Positions 60,727 through 64,000 of a stretch of 64,000 nucleotides of DNA are shown here, piece by piece; the first letter of the stretch is position 1; each line of letters begins with the position of its first letter. The stretch comes from a bacterium (lineage in GTDB: Bacteria > Armatimonadota > Abditibacteriia > Abditibacteriales > Abditibacteriaceae). The stretch spans positions 17,779 through 81,778 of the forward strand of contig SDZD01000030.1 of the NCBI GenBank assembly GCA_004172935.1. Reading direction: 5' to 3'. The translations under genes and the position numbers were made by a program. The notes beneath the pieces were generated by a model. It was given only the letters and a program-made list of their open reading frames with translations, did no database searches and was not told where the DNA came from.

Positions 60727-61998
60727 TTAAATATAGCGCTTGGAACTGTCCTCGCAAAACCAGTCGCTTATGTCCTCGTCTTTGAAGACTTCTGGGCCGT
60801 CGAAGGTGACGGTAACACCCCCATCTTTGTTCCAGGTAAGCCAAGGAGTCGCCTCACTACCGGGCGAAGAAACCTGTCCGCCGGGGGTAATCTCTATGTG
60901 TTGGCCGTCGATAATCGCCAGCCCGATGACATAGGTGTAGACATATTTCTCCCTGGCTGCTTTTGCCAATGAGAAATCCAAGTCGCATTTTATGATTTGG
61001 TTGCCGTACTGGAGTTCGATGATAGGCTTGAGGGAGGCAATGGAAACCGCACCGTTGGAAATAGCCGAGTAGATGCTGAAGACAATCGCGACTTTGCCGC
61101 CATGCAGTTGAGCAATTTTCGGGTTGACTTTCATCTGTTCGCGCCCCGGTTGGGCGCGTGAGGCGTTTTGCACATCGCCCATGTGGAGCACATAGGGGGC
61201 TTTTTGTAGCGAACCGGAATATGTGTAGGTGACGAAACTCATTCGACCATCGTGGAACAAGATACCCGCGCGTAAATCGAGGTCGTCATTATCGCTCCGT
61301 TTATCGCCGTTATCTACCCATTGGGCAGTCGCGATGATTTCGTCCGCCGATTTGCCCAAATCGATCTTGAACGTGCTATCTGCCTTTTTCAGTGTCACTA
61401 ACTGCGGCGCAGTTTCGATTGGCGTGGCAGGGGCTGTCATTGGTTGGGTAACTGGAGCAGGTGTGGCGGGCGCATTCTCCTCGACCTCTTGCCCGCCGAA
61501 ATGCTTGAGAATTGCACTAAGCCCTTCCTTGAAGCCTTGCCCATTGGCAGCAACGCGCCACTCGCCTTTGAAATAAATTTCGGCGATCATGACAGCTTTT
61601 TCTTCGGAGAAATCGCGCCCCGTGAACGCAAAATCGGCGACTGCATTCTTACCGTCGCTGATACTCAGGCTCCCAGATTCTACCCCGCGCATATCGCCGT
61701 CACCATCCACCGTCGCCACAAAAACGAGGTGCCGAACCGAGGGAGGCAAGCGGGTGAGATCAAGCGAAAATGTCGCCGAGCGAGCGTCGAAGGAAAGCAA
61801 TCGAATCTCGTGTTGTGGCGACTGCTTTTGATTGTAAAAGACGAAGTAACGGTCGTCGGAAAGGGTGCCGTTATCGTCCAAACCAAAACACGAGAAATCA
61901 AAATCCTGAGTCGCCTTGAAATCGAGGCGAACTTGAAGTTGAGTGGCTGGAGTGAGTTCCGCCAATCGGATTTTCTGGCCGCGTGTTAAGGTGGGCAT
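60727..61998 (-). CDS. TerA-like protein: divergent TerD module plus second domain
   Basis: 423 residues. Residues 1-150 match the module of the double TerD protein closely (TLTRGQKIRLAELTPATQLQ, FDFSCFGLDDNGTLSDDRYF) and end FGGQEVEE. After a short Pro/Ala/Thr linker, residues about 205-420 form a second beta-sandwich: ATAQWVDNGDKRSDNDDLDL, RAGILFHDGRMSFVTYTYSG, APYVLHMGDVQN and AIVFSIYSAISNGAVSI. The DLDL-x-A-G-I-L-F strand resembles TerA, in which two TerD-type domains lie in tandem. Acids at the DNDDLDL turn could bind calcium. It lies 9 bp after the TerF gene. Confidence 0.82.
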   Translation of the reverse strand: MPTLTRGQKIRLAELTPATQLQVRLDFKATQDFDFSCFGLDDNGTLSDDRYFVFYNQKQSPQHEIRLLSFDARSATFSLDLTRLPPSVRHLVFVATVDGDGDMRGVESGSLSISDGKNAVADFAFTGRDFSEEKAVMIAEIYFKGEWRVAANGQGFKEGLSAILKHFGGQEVEENAPATPAPVTQPMTAPATPIETAPQLVTLKKADSTFKIDLGKSADEIIATAQWVDNGDKRSDNDDLDLRAGILFHDGRMSFVTYTYSGSLQKAPYVLHMGDVQNASRAQPGREQMKVNPKIAQLHGGKVAIVFSIYSAISNGAVSIASLKPIIELQYGNQIIKCDLDFSLAKAAREKYVYTYVIGLAIIDGQHIEITPGGQVSSPGSEATPWLTWNKDGGVTVTFDGPEVFKDEDISDWFCEDSSKRYI

Positions 61999-62007
61999 GG
62001 GAAGAAG

Positions 62008-63276
62008 TTACCTCAGAATTCCGGCTCGTCTGGCTTCTTGAAGCCACTGCGGGAATTCGTTTAATAGGCGGTCATACAGTTCGGAGTCGGAGACGCTGCG
62101 CCAGTCGTCGATTTGGAAAAAGTTGGCGTTATCGACAGTGCGGCCTTCCATTGTGTCGAGGTTTTTTAATACGCCATAGTTGGCTCCGCCCAACCCGATG
62201 AACTGCCAGAAAATAGGATGATTAGAGGCTTCGGTCAGGATGTCCTTGATTTCTTGCTGTGCTTTTATACCACCATCGGAAATGAAGACCACGAGGGCGG
62301 GCAGGGATGAGTCTCGGTAGAAATCGAGGATTTCGCGCATCACTGGCGGCTCGTTGTTGGAGCCAGCCAGTTCTCGAACTATCGCCTGTTTGGATGAGCG
62401 TTTGAGCAGTTCTTTGATGTAGCCTTGAACATTATTGAGTGTCACGGAGGCCAACTTTTCGTGGCGGGTGGCGAATACCCAGGTGTCGAGTTCGCCGTCA
62501 TCATCTAAGCGCATCGCCAACGTGGCGATTCTATCGACGACGCCTTGAACGTGACCGCTTCGGTATTGCTGCGTCATCGAGCCGGAGGCATCGAGAACCA
62601 GGGCGACCCTCGCGACGGTTTCCTTCAATCCCTTTTTATCGAGCGATACGGCAAGAGTTTTCGAGAGGTTCACCAGTTGCGGCGCCGACCTTTCGAGTTT
62701 GGCTTGCAGCTCTTTATCTTTGTCGAGAGAGACTTTCGGCGGAGCCGCAGGTGTTGGTGTGGCTGGTGCCTCTTCGACTTCCTCACCGCCGAAATGTTTG
62801 AGAAGCGCGCTCAGGCCCCCGTCGAATCCCTGACCCACTGCGGCCAGACGCCATCCATCGCGACGGTAGATTTCGGCGATCATGACGGCCTTTTCGCGGC
62901 CAAAATCAGAGCCTTTGAATTCGAAACGCGCGACTTCGCTGCCACTTGTCCCCAGAGTAAACGAGCCGCTATTGACCTGTTGCATTTCGCCGTTGCCATC
63001 AACGGTGATAACGAAGACCAACTTTTGAATGCTGGCGGGAAGGCGATCTAAATCGAGTTCAAAGCTGGAATCGCCTACAAGGCGAACTGCGGCTTGCGGT
63101 GCTTCTTTCTGGTTGTAGAAAACGAAGTAGCGATCATCGCTTAATTTTCCGTTGGCATCAATGCCAAAACACGAGAAATCGAGTGTTAACCCCGGCGCTT
63201 GCAATGCGAAGGCTGCCTGTAAGTGGGTGAGGGAAGTGTCTAGCGGAATTTTTTGTCCGCGTGTTAAAGTGGGCAT
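62008..63276 (-). CDS. terF: TerF-like protein: divergent TerD module plus vWA domain
   Basis: 422 residues. Residues 1-150 are the TerD-like module (TLTRGQKIPLDTSLTHLQAA, LDFSCFGIDANGKLSDDRYF) ending FGGEEVEE. Residues about 215-422 form a von Willebrand A domain with the MIDAS metal site D-A-S-G-S in VALVLDASGSMTQQY, a Thr/Asp region around LDTWVFATRH, and ALVVFISDGGIKAQQEI. vWA domains of Ter systems bind magnesium and partner proteins. It is followed 9 bp later by the TerA-like gene, and preceded by a tandem paralogue cut by the right edge. Cytosolic. Confidence 0.9.
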   Translation of the reverse strand: MPTLTRGQKIPLDTSLTHLQAAFALQAPGLTLDFSCFGIDANGKLSDDRYFVFYNQKEAPQAAVRLVGDSSFELDLDRLPASIQKLVFVITVDGNGEMQQVNSGSFTLGTSGSEVARFEFKGSDFGREKAVMIAEIYRRDGWRLAAVGQGFDGGLSALLKHFGGEEVEEAPATPTPAAPPKVSLDKDKELQAKLERSAPQLVNLSKTLAVSLDKKGLKETVARVALVLDASGSMTQQYRSGHVQGVVDRIATLAMRLDDDGELDTWVFATRHEKLASVTLNNVQGYIKELLKRSSKQAIVRELAGSNNEPPVMREILDFYRDSSLPALVVFISDGGIKAQQEIKDILTEASNHPIFWQFIGLGGANYGVLKNLDTMEGRTVDNANFFQIDDWRSVSDSELYDRLLNEFPQWLQEARRAGILR

Positions 63277-63285
63277 AGAGTGAAA

Positions 63286-64000
63286 TTACCTCAAGATTCC
63301 GGCGCTTTTGGCGGCGCTAATCCATTGGGGGAATTCGTTGAGTAGGCGGTCATACAGAACCGCGTCGGAAATCTTTCTCCAGTCGTCGATCTGGAAGAAA
63401 TTGGCGTTGTCGATGACGCGCCCGCGCATGGTATCAAGGTCTTCGAGGATGCCGTAATCGGAGCCGCCCAGCCCAACGAATTGCCAGAAGATGGGATAGC
63501 GCGAAGATTCGACGAGTACCTTTTTGATTTCCTCACTAGAGCCGACGCCGCCATCGGAAATGAAGACCACGAAGGCGGGCAGAGTCGAGTTGTAGTAGGT
63601 CTGGACGATCTCGCGCATCACCGGGGGTTCGTTGTTGTTGACGCCCAATTTGCCGATGATGGACATCCACGAGTGCTTTTTGGTGATTTGTTTGACGTAG
63701 CCGTTGACATTTGTCATCGAAACGGACGGTAGTTTTTCGTGGCGCGAGGCGAATCCCCAGGTGTCCAACTCGCCGTCGTCGTCCAGGCGCATCGCCAGAG
63801 TCGCGATTCTATCGACGACGCCCTGAACATTGCCGCATTCGTACTGATGAGTCATCGAGCCGGAGGCATCGAGAACCAGAGCCACGCGCGCAACAATGTC
63901 CTTCAAGCCTTTCTTGTCGAGGGATAGCGCCAGTGTTTTCGAGAGGTTGAGCAGTTGCGGCGCCGACTTTTCGAGCTTGATTTGTAACTCTCTATCTTTA
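63286..64000 (-). CDS. TerF-like vWA protein, cut by the right edge
   Basis: 238 residues visible; the frame is open to the edge, so the start and probably an N-terminal TerD module lie outside. The visible part starts KDRELQIKLEKSAPQLLNLS and runs through a vWA domain: VALVLDASGSMTHQYECGNV with the MIDAS site, LDTWGFASRHEKLPSVSMTN, and AFVVFISDGGVGSSEEIKKV. It is closely similar along its length to the TerF-like protein at 62008 (both end FPQW, then a short GILR tail), so the two arose by tandem duplication. The internal TTG at 63906 is not the start. Confidence 0.88.
   Translation of the reverse strand, partial: KDRELQIKLEKSAPQLLNLSKTLALSLDKKGLKDIVARVALVLDASGSMTHQYECGNVQGVVDRIATLAMRLDDDGELDTWGFASRHEKLPSVSMTNVNGYVKQITKKHSWMSIIGKLGVNNNEPPVMREIVQTYYNSTLPAFVVFISDGGVGSSEEIKKVLVESSRYPIFWQFVGLGGSDYGILEDLDTMRGRVIDNANFFQIDDWRKISDAVLYDRLLNEFPQWISAAKSAGILR

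Noticed and set aside
1..64000. CRISPR arrays, insertion sequences, complete prophage
   Set aside because: No regularly spaced repeats, transposase or phage structural genes seen; the Sak4-like gene is alone.

Overview
This is about 64 kb of bacterial chromosome with mid-range base composition. The cell is probably diderm: the window encodes an outer-membrane polysaccharide export protein (Wza type), a Tat-exported class A beta-lactamase, and an exosortase with a PEP-CTERM substrate, a pairing found in exopolysaccharide-forming bacteria with an outer membrane. I cannot name the species from sequence alone. A lineage such as Abditibacteriota or Armatimonadota would fit the gene mix, but that is inference. 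No CRISPR array, insertion sequence or complete prophage is visible.

Region 1 (about 0.15-33.2 kb) is an exopolysaccharide and cell-surface region. A long minus-strand run starts at a Wza with six SLBB repeats (23035). It continues through a Wzc-type co-polymerase/tyrosine kinase, a Wzy-like polymerase, two GT4 glycosyltransferases, an ABC-type polysaccharide exporter (Wzm/Wzt), a hexapeptide acyltransferase and eight more glycosyltransferases, ending at about 4.0 kb. It is flanked by a PAP2-like lipid phosphatase, a YdcF/ElyC-like protein, a plus-strand GT4 and a GH43-like secreted propeller. On the other side lie a plus-strand GT2/GT4 pair, a GT-C/TPR fusion, a fused exosortase-EpsI, another GT4 and one PEP-CTERM protein. 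No Wzx flippase and no initiating phosphoglycosyl transferase is seen, so the export route is not obvious.

Region 2 (33.2-49.6 kb) is mixed. It holds arsR-rlmN (4-bp overlap) divergent from trxA across an inverted repeat, a secreted beta-propeller protein, a SHOCT membrane protein, a Sak4-like ATPase with a zinc-ribbon-like tail, two tandem paralogous secreted proteins, xylose isomerase (xylA), a tRNA-Arg(ACG) with a 70-bp inverted partial copy nearby, a Gly-rich secreted protein and an APH-like kinase.

Region 3 (49.6-54.7 kb) has a class A beta-lactamase next to an unknown secreted protein, a PII-like/YHS fusion preceded by a 13-bp palindrome, and a DUF4380-like sugar-mutarotase-type protein.

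Region 4 (54.8 kb to the right edge) is a tellurium-resistance-type (Ter) stress cluster. It has terB on the plus strand and a minus-strand operon entering from beyond the right edge: two TerF-like vWA proteins (one cut by the edge), a TerA-like protein, a double TerD protein, a canonical TerD, then PRTase-TRSP, PRTase-PELOTA, a YidD-like protein with a Cys-rich tail, and a HAD phosphatase. The last part matches the biosynthetic module known from Ter systems, thought to make or process a nucleoside-like metabolite. Three of the Ter proteins begin with the same divergent TerD-like module joined to different effector domains.
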